A stretch of DNA of 64,000 nt from Lacrimispora sp. 210928-DFI.3.58. Its GTDB lineage: Bacteria > Bacillota > Clostridia > Lachnospirales > Lachnospiraceae. Below the pieces are notes generated by a model that ran no database searches, was not told where the DNA came from, and saw only the letters and a program-made list of their open reading frames with translations. Positions 42,504-51,589 of the stretch are shown piece after piece. The translations under genes and the position numbers were made by a program. The stretch lies in NCBI RefSeq assembly GCF_020554865.1, contig NZ_JAJCIC010000012.1, positions 51,224 to 115,223 of the forward strand, given 5' to 3'. The first letter of the stretch is position 1; every line of letters starts with the position of its first letter.

Positions 42504-45500
42504 ATGCTGGTAAAACCCTATTTTGAAGATTTAAATGTACTCCATGTAGGCACGGAGCCAAACAGAGCCTACTATATCCCTGCCTCAGAAGCAGGCAGCT
42601 ATTATCTGGACAGGGAGCAGTCTGACCGTTTTCAGAGTCTGAACGGGAATTGGCTGTTTCACTACGAAAAGAGCATCTGGGAGCTGGATCAGACCTTTTA
42701 TGAGGAGAGTGCAGACCTGACTGATTTCAGGGAAGTCCCGGTTCCGGGAATGTGGCAGATGTACGGCGTGGACAGTCACCAGTATGTAAATCTCCGCTAT
42801 CCCTTCCCTATAGATCCTCCCTATGTTCCCAGGGATAACCCCTGCGGCGCATATGTGCGCAGGTTTGAGTACCGCTCCCGCCAGGAGGCTCCCAGAGTCT
42901 TCCTGAATTTTGAGGGAGTGGACTCCTGTTTTTATGTGTGGTTAAACGGAAGGCTCCTGGGCTATTCCCAGGTATCACACTGCACAAGTGAATTTGAAAT
43001 AACCGGGGCCTTAAGGGAAGGGGAAAATGTACTGGCTGTGCTGGTGCTCAAATGGTGTGACGGAAGCTATCTGGAGGATCAGGATAAATTCCGCATGAGC
43101 GGCATTTTCAGGGATGTATATCTGCTCTTCCGCCCGGAAAATGGAGTATGGGATTATAAGATCGAGGCTATTCCTGCGTTTTCCGGCGCAGAGGATGCCG
43201 GCGGCCAAAGACAGGCACAGAACGCGGATTCCATCGAAGCAGCCGCCCTCCCGAAGCAGCCACTGACGGCCTCCCTGGACATAAGGCTGGAATTTTTCGG
43301 AGAAACCATGACGGTAAACTGGCGGCTTCTGTCTCAGGAGGGCCGCCTGCTCCTTTCAGGTGAAAACACGGACGGAGCTGTCCATGCCGCCATCTCCCAT
43401 CCCAGGCTCTGGAGCGCAGAGACTCCCTATCTCTATACCCTGATACTGGACACGGGCCGGGAGGTCATCACCGACCGCTTTGGCATCCGCGAGATCCATG
43501 TGGCTGACGGTGTCCTCTACACCAACAACACCGCCGTCAAGTTCCATGGCGTCAACCGTCATGACAGCGATCCCCACACAGGCTTTGTTATCTCCAGAAA
43601 GCAGATGGAGCAGGACCTGCGTTTGATGAAGGAGCACAATGTAAACGCCATCCGCACCAGCCATTACCCCAATGCCCCCCAGTATTATCACCTGTATGAC
43701 GCCTACGGCTTCTATGTCATCGATGAGGCTGACAACGAAAGCCACGGCACGGACAAGCGTTATAAGAAGGTGGATGACTGGGATACCCATGTGAGCCAGT
43801 GGAACAGGCTCATCGCGGACAATCCGGTCTTTATCCCGGCTACCCTTGACCGGGTACAGCGCTGTGTCGTGCGGGACAAGAACCGCACCAGCGTCCTTAT
43901 CTGGTCCATGGGAAATGAATGCGCCTACGGCTGTACCTTTGAGGAGGCACTGCGCTGGACAAAGGCCTATGACACCACCAGACTCTGCCACTACGAGAGC
44001 GCCAGGTACGTTCCCACAGACAAAACATACGACAGAAGCATGCTGGATTTCTACAGCCGCATGTACCCGGATTTTGAGGAAATCCACGCTTATTTCCGGA
44101 GAACGCACAAGAATCCCTATCTCATGTGCGAATACTGCCATGCTATGGGCAATGGCCCCGGAGATCTGGAGGACTATTTCCATCTCATCCATCAGTATGA
44201 CGGCATGTGCGGCGGTTTTATCTGGGAGTGGTGCGACCATGCCCTGGAAGGAGGCGTTGATGAGAAGGGGAATATGCGCTATCTCTACGGAGGAGACAGC
44301 GGTGAGTTTCCTCATGACGGCAATTTCTGTGTGGACGGCCTGGTATCTCCTGACCGGAAGCCTCATACAGGGCTGCTGGAATTTAAGAACGTTTACCGGC
44401 CTTCCAGAGTCAGTGGGGCCAGCGCAGAGCAGGGCTGGATCGCTCTGCACAATTATCTGGATTTCACGGATTTAAAAGATATCCTGGCGATCCGCTGTCA
44501 CTTTGTAAGGGATGGACAGGTTCTGGCAACCGAAGAGACCGCTCTTTCCTGCTCTCTCCCTCCTCATGGCGAAAGAAAGCTTGCCCTGCCAGAGCGTATT
44601 TACTGTTATATAAAGGAAAATGCTGTTCTCCCTGCTCCCGGAAAAACAAACCTGCGGCTGCACTATTTCCTGAAACGCGATTGGGGCTGCCTGAAAAGGG
44701 GCTTTGAACTGGGAATAGAGGAGATCATGCTTTCCTCCGGGCCGGCCTCAAAAGCGCCTTTGACATCCGGCAGACCGATGTCAAAGGCTTCCCGGAAGCT
44801 GTCAGCCGATGAAACAGACCGCTTTATCCTGATCCATGGCAGCAGCTTTTCCTACACCTATGACAAATTTACCGGAACCTTTTCCTCTCTCCGGGCCGCA
44901 GGCCGCGAGCTTCTCATGAAGCCCATGGAATACAACATCTGGCGCGCCCCTACTGACAACGACAGGCGCATCCGGCTGGAATGGGAGCGGGCCGGATACG
45001 ACAGAGCCCGGATACGGACCTATGAAACCAAGGTCGAGCTGCAGAAGGCAGGAACCGCGCTTACAGAAGATCTCCTGTCAGAGTACACAAAAGACCCCAT
45101 TGCAGAACAGGCAGAAGACTCCCTGACAGGACAAGCAGAGCCCCCTGCAGCAGACCAGCTCACCATACGCACCAAACTGTCCATTTCCGCCATCCACATC
45201 CAGCCCTTCCTGCGTTTGCAGGCCCAGTGGACGATCCATGAGAACGGCAGCATTTCCATGGCCCTAAACGTGAAAAAGGACAGTGAATTTCCCTTCCTGC
45301 CCCGCTTTGGCATCCGCCTCTTCCTGTCCCCATCCATGGATCAGGTCCAGTACCGGGGCTACGGACCGCTGGAAAGCTACTGTGATAAGCATCAGGCCAG
45401 CTACTACGGCATCTTCCAGGATACCGTCCGGCATATGCACGTACCCTATATAAAGCCTCAGGAAAATGGAAGCCATTGGAGCTGTGACCAGGTTGCGGTA

Positions 45501-45749
45501 AGCGGCGCCAGAAGCAGCCTGACAGCCTGCTCCGAAACCGGCTTCAGCTTCAATGCCTCACACTATACTCAGGAGGAATTAGGCACAAAGGCCCATTCCT
45601 TTGAGCTGGAAGAATCCCCCTATACCGTCCTCTGCCTGGACTACGCCCAGAGCGGCATCGGCTCGGGCAGCTGCGGACCTCAGCTGCTTTCCAGGTACCG
45701 GCTGGACGAGGAGGCATTCCGCTTTAGCCTGAATTTTCAGATCTCCTGA
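42504..45749 (+). CDS. Beta-galactosidase, GH2 (LacZ-type)
   Basis: 1081-residue cytoplasmic GH2 enzyme. Sugar-binding N-terminal domain (VPVPGMWQMYGVDSHQYVN), immunoglobulin-like domain, TIM barrel with acid/base Glu472 in WSMGNECAYG and nucleophile Glu543 in MCEYCHAMGNGPG, then a C-terminal beta-galactosidase small-chain domain (FTGTFSSLRAAGRELLMKPMEYNIWRAPTDND). It exceeds the ~1024 residues of E. coli LacZ because of three Ala/Gln/Ser-rich insertions, at about 230-255, 745-765 and 880-895; the second is encoded by a perfect DNA hairpin. No signal peptide. Likely removes terminal beta-galactose from imported oligosaccharides. Confidence 0.94.
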   Translation: MLVKPYFEDLNVLHVGTEPNRAYYIPASEAGSYYLDREQSDRFQSLNGNWLFHYEKSIWELDQTFYEESADLTDFREVPVPGMWQMYGVDSHQYVNLRYPFPIDPPYVPRDNPCGAYVRRFEYRSRQEAPRVFLNFEGVDSCFYVWLNGRLLGYSQVSHCTSEFEITGALREGENVLAVLVLKWCDGSYLEDQDKFRMSGIFRDVYLLFRPENGVWDYKIEAIPAFSGAEDAGGQRQAQNADSIEAAALPKQPLTASLDIRLEFFGETMTVNWRLLSQEGRLLLSGENTDGAVHAAISHPRLWSAETPYLYTLILDTGREVITDRFGIREIHVADGVLYTNNTAVKFHGVNRHDSDPHTGFVISRKQMEQDLRLMKEHNVNAIRTSHYPNAPQYYHLYDAYGFYVIDEADNESHGTDKRYKKVDDWDTHVSQWNRLIADNPVFIPATLDRVQRCVVRDKNRTSVLIWSMGNECAYGCTFEEALRWTKAYDTTRLCHYESARYVPTDKTYDRSMLDFYSRMYPDFEEIHAYFRRTHKNPYLMCEYCHAMGNGPGDLEDYFHLIHQYDGMCGGFIWEWCDHALEGGVDEKGNMRYLYGGDSGEFPHDGNFCVDGLVSPDRKPHTGLLEFKNVYRPSRVSGASAEQGWIALHNYLDFTDLKDILAIRCHFVRDGQVLATEETALSCSLPPHGERKLALPERIYCYIKENAVLPAPGKTNLRLHYFLKRDWGCLKRGFELGIEEIMLSSGPASKAPLTSGRPMSKASRKLSADETDRFILIHGSSFSYTYDKFTGTFSSLRAAGRELLMKPMEYNIWRAPTDNDRRIRLEWERAGYDRARIRTYETKVELQKAGTALTEDLLSEYTKDPIAEQAEDSLTGQAEPPAADQLTIRTKLSISAIHIQPFLRLQAQWTIHENGSISMALNVKKDSEFPFLPRFGIRLFLSPSMDQVQYRGYGPLESYCDKHQASYYGIFQDTVRHMHVPYIKPQENGSHWSCDQVAVSGARSSLTACSETGFSFNASHYTQEELGTKAHSFELEESPYTVLCLDYAQSGIGSGSCGPQLLSRYRLDEEAFRFSLNFQIS
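44756..44788. repeat. Perfect hairpin inside the beta-galactosidase coding sequence
   Basis: GCCTTTGACATC (44756-44767) and GATGTCAAAGGC (44777-44788) are exact inverted complements around a nine-base loop. It encodes part of a low-complexity linker (about residues 751-762) just before the small-chain domain, without breaking the frame. Confidence 0.75.
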
Positions 45750-45770
45750 ATTTTATTAAAAAACCTCTCA

Positions 45771-45799
45771 TTGTAAAAATATCCTCCCCGTGATAAAAT
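45771..45799 (+). promoter_or_regulatory. Promoter of the M16C peptidase gene
   Basis: TTGTAA (45771-45776), 17-base spacer, TAAAAT (45794-45799), 44 bases before the start codon. It suggests transcription separate from the upstream glycan genes. Confidence 0.65.
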
Positions 45800-45842
45800 A
45801 TCACCTTAGAATACCATTCACCGCAAAACAGGAGGACAATCC

Positions 45843-48800
45843 ATGGCATTGCTGCCAAAGCCAGGTGAGACCCGCTGGGGGTTCACTGCAACGGAATCAG
45901 GAAGGATACATATGCTGGGCGCCGAGACCCTTGAGCTTTACCACGAAAAAAGCGGCGCCCGGCTTTTATATATAAAAAATGATGATAAAGAGCTGGGCTT
46001 TAATATCATTTACCGCACGCCCCAGCTGGATGAGACGGATGCCTGCCATATGCTGGAGCATCTGATCCTCTGCTCCTGCTCCAAATACCCCAGCCGGGAT
46101 ATCTTCTTTGATATGGACAGCAAAAGCTATGCCACCTTTATGAACGGGATCACGGACAACACCTATACCTGTTATCCTGTATGCACCCAGAGCGAGAACC
46201 AGCTGATACGGCTGATGGATGTGCTTTTGTGCTGTATGGAGGAGCCGGATGCCTTAAAGGATGAGAATTTCTTTCTCCGGGAGGGTATCCGCTTTGAGCT
46301 CGCGGAACCGAAAGGGCCTCTTACCATGCATGGGACAGTCCTCAGCGAGGATTGGGCTCATCTGACAGATCTGGAAGAAAATGCGGACAGCCATATGGCC
46401 CACGCTCTATATGAAGGTCAGACCGCCGCCAACCTGCTGGGCCGTGCCCATCTGCATTACAGGGAGATCTCCTTTGAGAAGGTCAAGGAGGTATATGAAC
46501 GGTTTTATCACTATTCCAACTGCCTGATGATCCTTTACGGTGATCTGGATCTGGAGCGGATGCTGGCGTTTCTTGACAGGGAGCATTTAAATGGACATGA
46601 GAAGCATGTATCCGTCTGTGATCATCCGGCTGCGCCTTCTCCATTCTCCCTCCTGCATCATCCCGTCCGCCCCGGTTTTCGGGAGCTTACTGCCCAAAGC
46701 CCGGCCTACGAGGAAAGCGACTGCGGACACGCCTCCATTATCGACTATGCCATAGACTTATCGGAGTGCAGCTGTGAGGAGCTTATCTGCTGGGAGCTCT
46801 TTACCGGGATGCTGGACAGTGACAATTCCCCCTGGCATTCCATTGCCAGGGATATGGGACTTAACCAGGTACTGGAAGTGTACGTGGACTCCCTGATGGC
46901 AAAGCCGGCTCTCAAGTTCCGTCTGAAAAACGGGGAGGCCTGCCAGAAAACAGCTTTCCTGCAGTCCATAAAAAAGGCTTTCGCCCATGTAAGCCGCCAC
47001 GGCATTTCCCCAGATCTTTTCCAGGCCTCCATAAAGGAAAACCGGATATCTGACTGTCTCACAAGAGAGGCCTCCCACCTGGGCTTCAATATTTCAGAGG
47101 AGATCGGCAGGTACTGGAGCCTGACAGAGCGGACGGGATATTTTGAGCTTTATGAGGCTGCCTTTGAAACATTTTCCCAGGACAGGGAGCAGTCCATCCT
47201 CCGCCGCCTTGCCTCTATGGCCCTTAAACCGACGGCCAGCGCCTTGGTCGTCACTGTACCTGCTCCCGGTCTTGCAGAGCGGCTGGAGAAGGAAAAGCGA
47301 ACGTTCCTGGAAGAAAAAAGGGCCTCCCTCACTGCCTCCCAGACAGCACAGCTCGTAGAGCAGACAAAGGTTTTTCACAGCTGGAGCGCCCTAGACAAGA
47401 GCAATATGGATTTCCTCATTGAGCCGGAGGAGCTTCCTGAACCGGAAAAGGTCCCCTTCTTCCAGATCCACAGCCGGGATGGAATCACATTTTACAGTAC
47501 TCCTGTGGAGGCTGCCTCCATTGGCTGTTACCAGATCTTCTTTGATATCAGCGAAATACAGCCAGAGGACTGGAATTACCTGACCCTATATCAAATGCTG
47601 CTGACCGAGCTTTCCACCCCCCGTTTCACCTCCGACCAGCAGAAAAACCTGGAGCAGTTTTACCTTCATGACTGCATTTTTGATGAGCTGTATCCCGGCC
47701 CGGAAGCCGGAGAAAACAGCCACCCCATGATGAGCGTTCTGTGGTACGGCCTCACGGAGGACTTTGAAAAAAGCCTGGATTTCCTATTGGATATTATGGG
47801 AAATGGGGATTACAGTGACAGAGCAACCATTTTAAGAGTTTTGGAAAAATATCTTCCTGACTATGATCTGTCCTCGCCGGACAATGCATCTTCCCTTGCA
47901 TACAGCCTGTCCGAGGCACATATCCGCCAGGACTCCTGCTTCCGTTTCCTGTTAAACCATCCTGACCTATATTATTTTCTGAAGGATGTACAGGAATGCC
48001 TGAAAAAAGAAGAAAAGAATCCGGCAGATACCGTCCTCACCGAAACTACAGGAGCATCCCTTACTGGTGCCGGTATCACCTGCCGCCTGCAGTCCACTGC
48101 CAAAAAGATCCTGGGCAGGGGCCGCCTTATTTTCCTCACCGCTGCCCCAAAGACTGCTTTGGAGGCCATTGAACAAACAGCCTTCTCCTTCTTCCGGCAG
48201 CTCCCGGCCATAACAGGGCCGGACACTCCCGCAGTCCTCCTTCCGCCCCAGCCAGGCAAAGCCGCCGCCTGCATAGACAGCCCTTCCCAGGAAATACGGA
48301 TGCTGGGTGACCTGAAAGCCGCCTCTGACTTTAAGGGACGCTACCTTCCCTTTCTTCTGGCCGCCGCAGATAAATATATAAAGCCGGCCATCCGGTACCA
48401 GGGCAGTGCTTATGACAGCGGAATTGATTTTCTCCTGCCAAACGGCTACTTCACCCTTTGGAGCACAGCTGACCCAGAGGTAAGATCCACGGCAGAGATT
48501 TTCCGGGCCACAGGAAAACAGCTGGCAGACCTCACCATCACCCCGGAGGAATTAAAGGGCTATATCCTGAGCGCCTATGCCCAGGCCCTGCCTCCCTCCG
48601 GTATGCTGAACAGCCCCATGCGCTATATGCGCCGCCACCTTATGGGTATTGACACAGACGCCGTCAGTGAAATGACTTCCGACATCAAAAATGCTTCCCT
48701 GTCAGACCAGCCAGAGGCCGCCCGCATCATAGATAAACTGCTCTCCAACGGTCCCTTGTCCGTTGTGGGAAATGAAAAAGCCATCCGAGAGTCAGCGGAT

Positions 48801-48854
48801 ATTTTTGATAACATTATCTATGTCCGGAAACCCCGCTCTGCCTCGGATTCCTAA
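45843..48854 (+). CDS. M16C-family zinc metallopeptidase (PreP-like)
   Basis: 1003-residue inverzincin peptidase of the presequence-protease subfamily, which degrades unfolded peptides in a closed chamber. The zinc motif HxxEH is seen as His69-Met-Leu-Glu72-His73 in TDACHMLEHLILCS; the third ligand is probably the glutamate in LREGIRFELAE. The four M16 domains fit the full length. No signal peptide, so cytoplasmic peptide turnover is likely. Good AGGAGG site and its own promoter; followed by a terminator. It appears unrelated to the surrounding sugar genes. Confidence 0.92.
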   Translation: MALLPKPGETRWGFTATESGRIHMLGAETLELYHEKSGARLLYIKNDDKELGFNIIYRTPQLDETDACHMLEHLILCSCSKYPSRDIFFDMDSKSYATFMNGITDNTYTCYPVCTQSENQLIRLMDVLLCCMEEPDALKDENFFLREGIRFELAEPKGPLTMHGTVLSEDWAHLTDLEENADSHMAHALYEGQTAANLLGRAHLHYREISFEKVKEVYERFYHYSNCLMILYGDLDLERMLAFLDREHLNGHEKHVSVCDHPAAPSPFSLLHHPVRPGFRELTAQSPAYEESDCGHASIIDYAIDLSECSCEELICWELFTGMLDSDNSPWHSIARDMGLNQVLEVYVDSLMAKPALKFRLKNGEACQKTAFLQSIKKAFAHVSRHGISPDLFQASIKENRISDCLTREASHLGFNISEEIGRYWSLTERTGYFELYEAAFETFSQDREQSILRRLASMALKPTASALVVTVPAPGLAERLEKEKRTFLEEKRASLTASQTAQLVEQTKVFHSWSALDKSNMDFLIEPEELPEPEKVPFFQIHSRDGITFYSTPVEAASIGCYQIFFDISEIQPEDWNYLTLYQMLLTELSTPRFTSDQQKNLEQFYLHDCIFDELYPGPEAGENSHPMMSVLWYGLTEDFEKSLDFLLDIMGNGDYSDRATILRVLEKYLPDYDLSSPDNASSLAYSLSEAHIRQDSCFRFLLNHPDLYYFLKDVQECLKKEEKNPADTVLTETTGASLTGAGITCRLQSTAKKILGRGRLIFLTAAPKTALEAIEQTAFSFFRQLPAITGPDTPAVLLPPQPGKAAACIDSPSQEIRMLGDLKAASDFKGRYLPFLLAAADKYIKPAIRYQGSAYDSGIDFLLPNGYFTLWSTADPEVRSTAEIFRATGKQLADLTITPEELKGYILSAYAQALPPSGMLNSPMRYMRRHLMGIDTDAVSEMTSDIKNASLSDQPEAARIIDKLLSNGPLSVVGNEKAIRESADIFDNIIYVRKPRSASDS

Positions 48855-48860
48855 AGCATA

Positions 48861-48915
48861 AAAATGGAGCCCTGCTTCCCAGGCTTTCTAATCTGCCTGT
48901 TTGCCGGACTCCATT
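48861..48915 (+). terminator. Terminator after the M16C peptidase gene
   Basis: AAAATGGAG pairs with CTCCATTTT around a long loop that contains further weak pairing, with a T-rich tail. Region 48916-49101 beyond it holds only a short SHOCT-like open stretch on the minus strand. Confidence 0.65.
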
Positions 48916-48935
48916 TTCTTCAACAAATATATCAC

Positions 48936-49049
48936 CTACCGCTTACACTCGCGATAAAGCTGCTCGCGGTATTCTTGATCTGTAATCGCTCCTGCACGCA
49001 TCAATAGGAAAAGAGTACGCAGAAGAGCGGATGACTGAAGAAAAAGCAC
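48936..49049 (-). pseudogene. SHOCT-like small ORF or gene remnant
   Basis: A short open stretch downstream of the AEC gene encodes a hydrophobic helix (FVLFLQSSALLRTLFLL) followed by AGAITDQEYREQLYRECKR, which resembles the short C-terminal SHOCT-type oligomerisation motif found on small membrane proteins. The frame is open to about 49090 with no good start; a GTG at 49049 would give 37 residues but lacks a clear ribosome site. Either a tiny membrane protein or the tail of a decayed gene. Confidence 0.3.
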
Positions 49050-49101
49050 AAAGCCCCAGAGAATACCGCCAAAAGGGGAAGAAGTGACGCCACACCGGCC
49101 T

Positions 49102-50034
49102 TCAGGCCAGGAACGTCACAATTGGGATCGTCACAACTGACACCACCGAGCTTAAAGCAATACTCTGGGCCAGAATGGTCCCGTCCGAATGCCCGTATTC
49201 CTTTTCGATCAGCACCGCCATACTCCCCACAGGCATTGCCATCATCAGGACAAAGATCCCATAAGAGACTTCGTCAATCGGCAGAAGACGCATAACCGGA
49301 ATACAAAGGATCGGAATGATCAGCATATTGATGGCCATGAACAGCAGCTGCCGCTTGTCCATGATAATGCTCTTTAAGTCAGACTTTGCTATCATGATGC
49401 CTACGGCCATCATAGATAGGGGCACAGAGGCATTTCCCATGGTTGCCACAAAATCCCCTGCCAGCTTTGGCACTCTGATATGAAAGGCGAAGACAAGGAC
49501 AGCGATGATACAGGAAAATGTACCCATATTGCACATCTTCCTCCAGGGAATCTCCTGCTTTCCGCTGGCAGGCTTCCCAGCCCCTGCAGCCAGCAGGATC
49601 CCATAGGTATAGATCAGGAAGTTGTAAGCCATCATGTAAAATGCCACGAAGATCACAGCCGCCCCGCCGTAAACGCTCTGCACCAATGGTATCCCCATAA
49701 AGCCCAGATTGGGAAATATGAGCATAAGGCGGTAGCAGTTTACCTGCTCCGGCGGCAGCTTCGCAATACTTGTGACAAGCCTGCTCATGAAAATGAGGAT
49801 AATAAAAAATACTGCCACCAGCAACACATTTTCGGCCACCATCCTGGCCCCGTATGGAATCTCCTTATTCAGCACACTGGCGACCAGAAGACATGGGCCG
49901 AATATATTGAGGATAAGGGAAGACAGATTCTTTGTTCCCTCCTCACCTATCATTCCTTTTTTAAAAGCAACATACCCAGCCAGCATCATAAGGAACAATA
50001 TCACGATCTGCTGTGCAATGATTCCTGCATTCAT
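49102..50034 (-). CDS. AEC-family (auxin efflux carrier-like) transporter
   Basis: 310-residue membrane protein with about ten helices in two five-helix halves, typical of bacterial AEC/malate-permease-like carriers. Seen: LMMLAGYVAFKKGMIGEEGTKNLSSLILNIFGPCLLVASV at the start and MPVGSMAVLIEKEYGHSDGTILAQSIALSSVVSVVTIP at the end. ATG at 50034 is preferred over GTG at 50037, which is too near the GGGGGA site. Family members export or import organic acids; substrate unknown. Single gene, divergent from padR by 425 bases. Confidence 0.9.
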   Translation of the reverse strand: MNAGIIAQQIVILFLMMLAGYVAFKKGMIGEEGTKNLSSLILNIFGPCLLVASVLNKEIPYGARMVAENVLLVAVFFIILIFMSRLVTSIAKLPPEQVNCYRLMLIFPNLGFMGIPLVQSVYGGAAVIFVAFYMMAYNFLIYTYGILLAAGAGKPASGKQEIPWRKMCNMGTFSCIIAVLVFAFHIRVPKLAGDFVATMGNASVPLSMMAVGIMIAKSDLKSIIMDKRQLLFMAINMLIIPILCIPVMRLLPIDEVSYGIFVLMMAMPVGSMAVLIEKEYGHSDGTILAQSIALSSVVSVVTIPIVTFLA

Positions 50035-50380
50035 CACAATCCCCCAACCTTTTGTATGATGCCTTCATTTTAACTGAACATGGGGCTGATTGCAAGAACA
50101 TGCGCCTTTTTTGTTGCCCTAAAGTAACAATTCAGACGGGGTATCTTCTTGCCCGGCTGAACGGTTGCCTCTAAAATTAGGTTGAGCCGGAAAGGCTGAT
50201 ACTCTGCCAACCCCTCCGGCTTAGAAAAATCTTACTCTATGTAAAAAGCTCTGACTGCTTGTTTATGTAATAAAGTATACCTTATCTTTGTGACGAAACT
50301 TTGACAAGATACTAAACAGTTTCTAAAGAGACTTAAGAAATCATAACAGAATCTTCCAAATATCTTTTATCTTTCTTTTA

Positions 50381-50409
50381 TTGACATATAATATTATATG
50401 TTATATAGT
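50381..50409 (+). promoter_or_regulatory. padR promoter with an 18-bp perfect palindrome
   Basis: TTGACA (50381-50386), 17-base spacer, TATAGT (50404-50409). The palindrome ACATATAATATTATATGT at 50384-50401 covers the end of the -35 element and most of the spacer, a likely autoregulatory PadR operator. The remainder of the 425-base gap (50035-50380) is AT-rich, holds a weak stem GAGCCGG/CCGGCTT near 50173-50222 and no gene. Confidence 0.75.
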
Positions 50410-50459
50410 ATTGGTACAGCTATAAGATATATGTAAATTACAAAAATGGAGAGACGCCT

Positions 50460-50780
50460 ATGGTATTTAACACAGGAGCTGCACTCTTAGATGCCATTGT
50501 CCTGTCAGTGGTATCAAGGGATGCAGAAGGGACCTATGGATACAAGATCACACAGGATATCCGCTGTGCCATTGATATCTCAGAATCCACCTTATATCCG
50601 GTATTGCGCCGCCTTCAGAAGGACGGCTGCCTGGAGGTCTATGATCTGGCTATTGACGGCAGGAACCGGAGGTACTACCGGATCACAGAAAAGGGCCGGC
50701 TTCAGCTGAATCTGTACCGGAGTGAGTGGGAAGCCTATGCACAGAAAATATCGCAGATTTTTAAGGAGGCAGCAGATTGA
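50460..50780 (+). CDS. PadR-family transcriptional regulator
   Basis: 106-residue winged-helix repressor: ALLDAIVLSVVSRDAEGTYGYKITQDI, the family-typical STLYPVLRRLQKDGCLEVYD, and the beta-wing GRNRRYYRITEKGR. Single domain without a long C-terminal helix region, so PadR-s2 type. First gene of a module with DUF1700 and DUF4097 genes, the usual partners of such PadR proteins in Firmicutes. The palindrome in its promoter suggests autoregulation; ligand unknown. Confidence 0.94.
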   Translation: MVFNTGAALLDAIVLSVVSRDAEGTYGYKITQDIRCAIDISESTLYPVLRRLQKDGCLEVYDLAIDGRNRRYYRITEKGRLQLNLYRSEWEAYAQKISQIFKEAAD

Positions 50781-51589
50781 CCAGAGATGAGTTTATGAAA
50801 AAGCTTGCATATCTGCTCCAGGATGTTCCCGAAGAGGATAGGCTGGATGCAATACAGTATTACAATGATTACTTTGACGAGGGCAGCCCGGAGAAGGAGG
50901 ACGCGATCATAAGGGAGCTTGGAAGCCCGGAACGGATCGCTGCGATCATAAGGGCGGATATCGCCGGACACCTGAAGGAGGGCGGAGAGTTTACGGACAG
51001 CGGCTATCAGGACGAACGCTACCGCGACCCCAATTTCCAGCTTGCCAAACGTCTGGATCTGCCGGAGGCCCCGGATGGCAATGCTCAGACAGGAGGGCCC
51101 TCCTCTGATACGGACGGCTGGACTGCCGGTTCAAAGGAGCGCACCCAAGACAGCCAATACGCCCCCAATGGCTCTGGCCGAAGCCGCCCGCCCCGCACCA
51201 GCCGGGTATTAAAGATCATCCTGTGGATCATCCTTATCCTGGTCGCAGGTCCGATCCTTCTGGGGATCGGCAGCAGCATCATGGGGATCTTCTGGGGTAC
51301 ACTGGGAGTCCTTATTGCCCTGTTTATCACCCTGGGAATTCTCACTGCGGCTGCTCTCCTTGCTGGTATTATTATGATTCCCATAGGTATTTTCCATTTA
51401 TTGATCTCCCCTCTAAACGGGGCCCTGACGGTCGGAACGGGAATGATCGCCTTAGGAGCAGGGAGCCTGCTGCTTGCACTGTCCCTGCTGTTCTATGGAA
51501 CCTTTCTTCCCTTTTTATTCCGCAGTATCATTGATTTTATAAGCAGACTGCTGCACAGAAGGAGGCGTGTATATGAAAAAGCTGATTAA
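50777..51589 (+). CDS. DUF1700/HAAS-type membrane protein
   Basis: 270 residues. N-terminal helical HAAS-like domain (MTRDEFMKKLAYLLQDVPEEDRLDAIQYYNDYFDEG...ELGSPERIAAIIRADI, 1-65), a disordered Ser/Gly-rich linker, then four to five closely packed hydrophobic helices (about 145-255) and a basic tail RRRRVYEKAD. The start is most likely the TTG at 50777, which overlaps the padR stop and lies seven bases after AAGGAGG; ATG at 50795 is the alternative. Such proteins accompany PadR regulators and are thought to act in envelope homeostasis. Confidence 0.9.
   Translation: MTRDEFMKKLAYLLQDVPEEDRLDAIQYYNDYFDEGSPEKEDAIIRELGSPERIAAIIRADIAGHLKEGGEFTDSGYQDERYRDPNFQLAKRLDLPEAPDGNAQTGGPSSDTDGWTAGSKERTQDSQYAPNGSGRSRPPRTSRVLKIILWIILILVAGPILLGIGSSIMGIFWGTLGVLIALFITLGILTAAALLAGIIMIPIGIFHLLISPLNGALTVGTGMIALGAGSLLLALSLLFYGTFLPFLFRSIIDFISRLLHRRRRVYEKAD

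Noticed and set aside
43356..44450. 364-codon open frame on the minus strand
   Set aside because: Antisense to the catalytic barrel of the beta-galactosidase; no independent support.
50035..50380. Search for a riboswitch or small RNA in the long AEC-padR gap
   Set aside because: Only a weak GC stem near 50173-50222 is present, with no recognisable riboswitch core or strong terminator.
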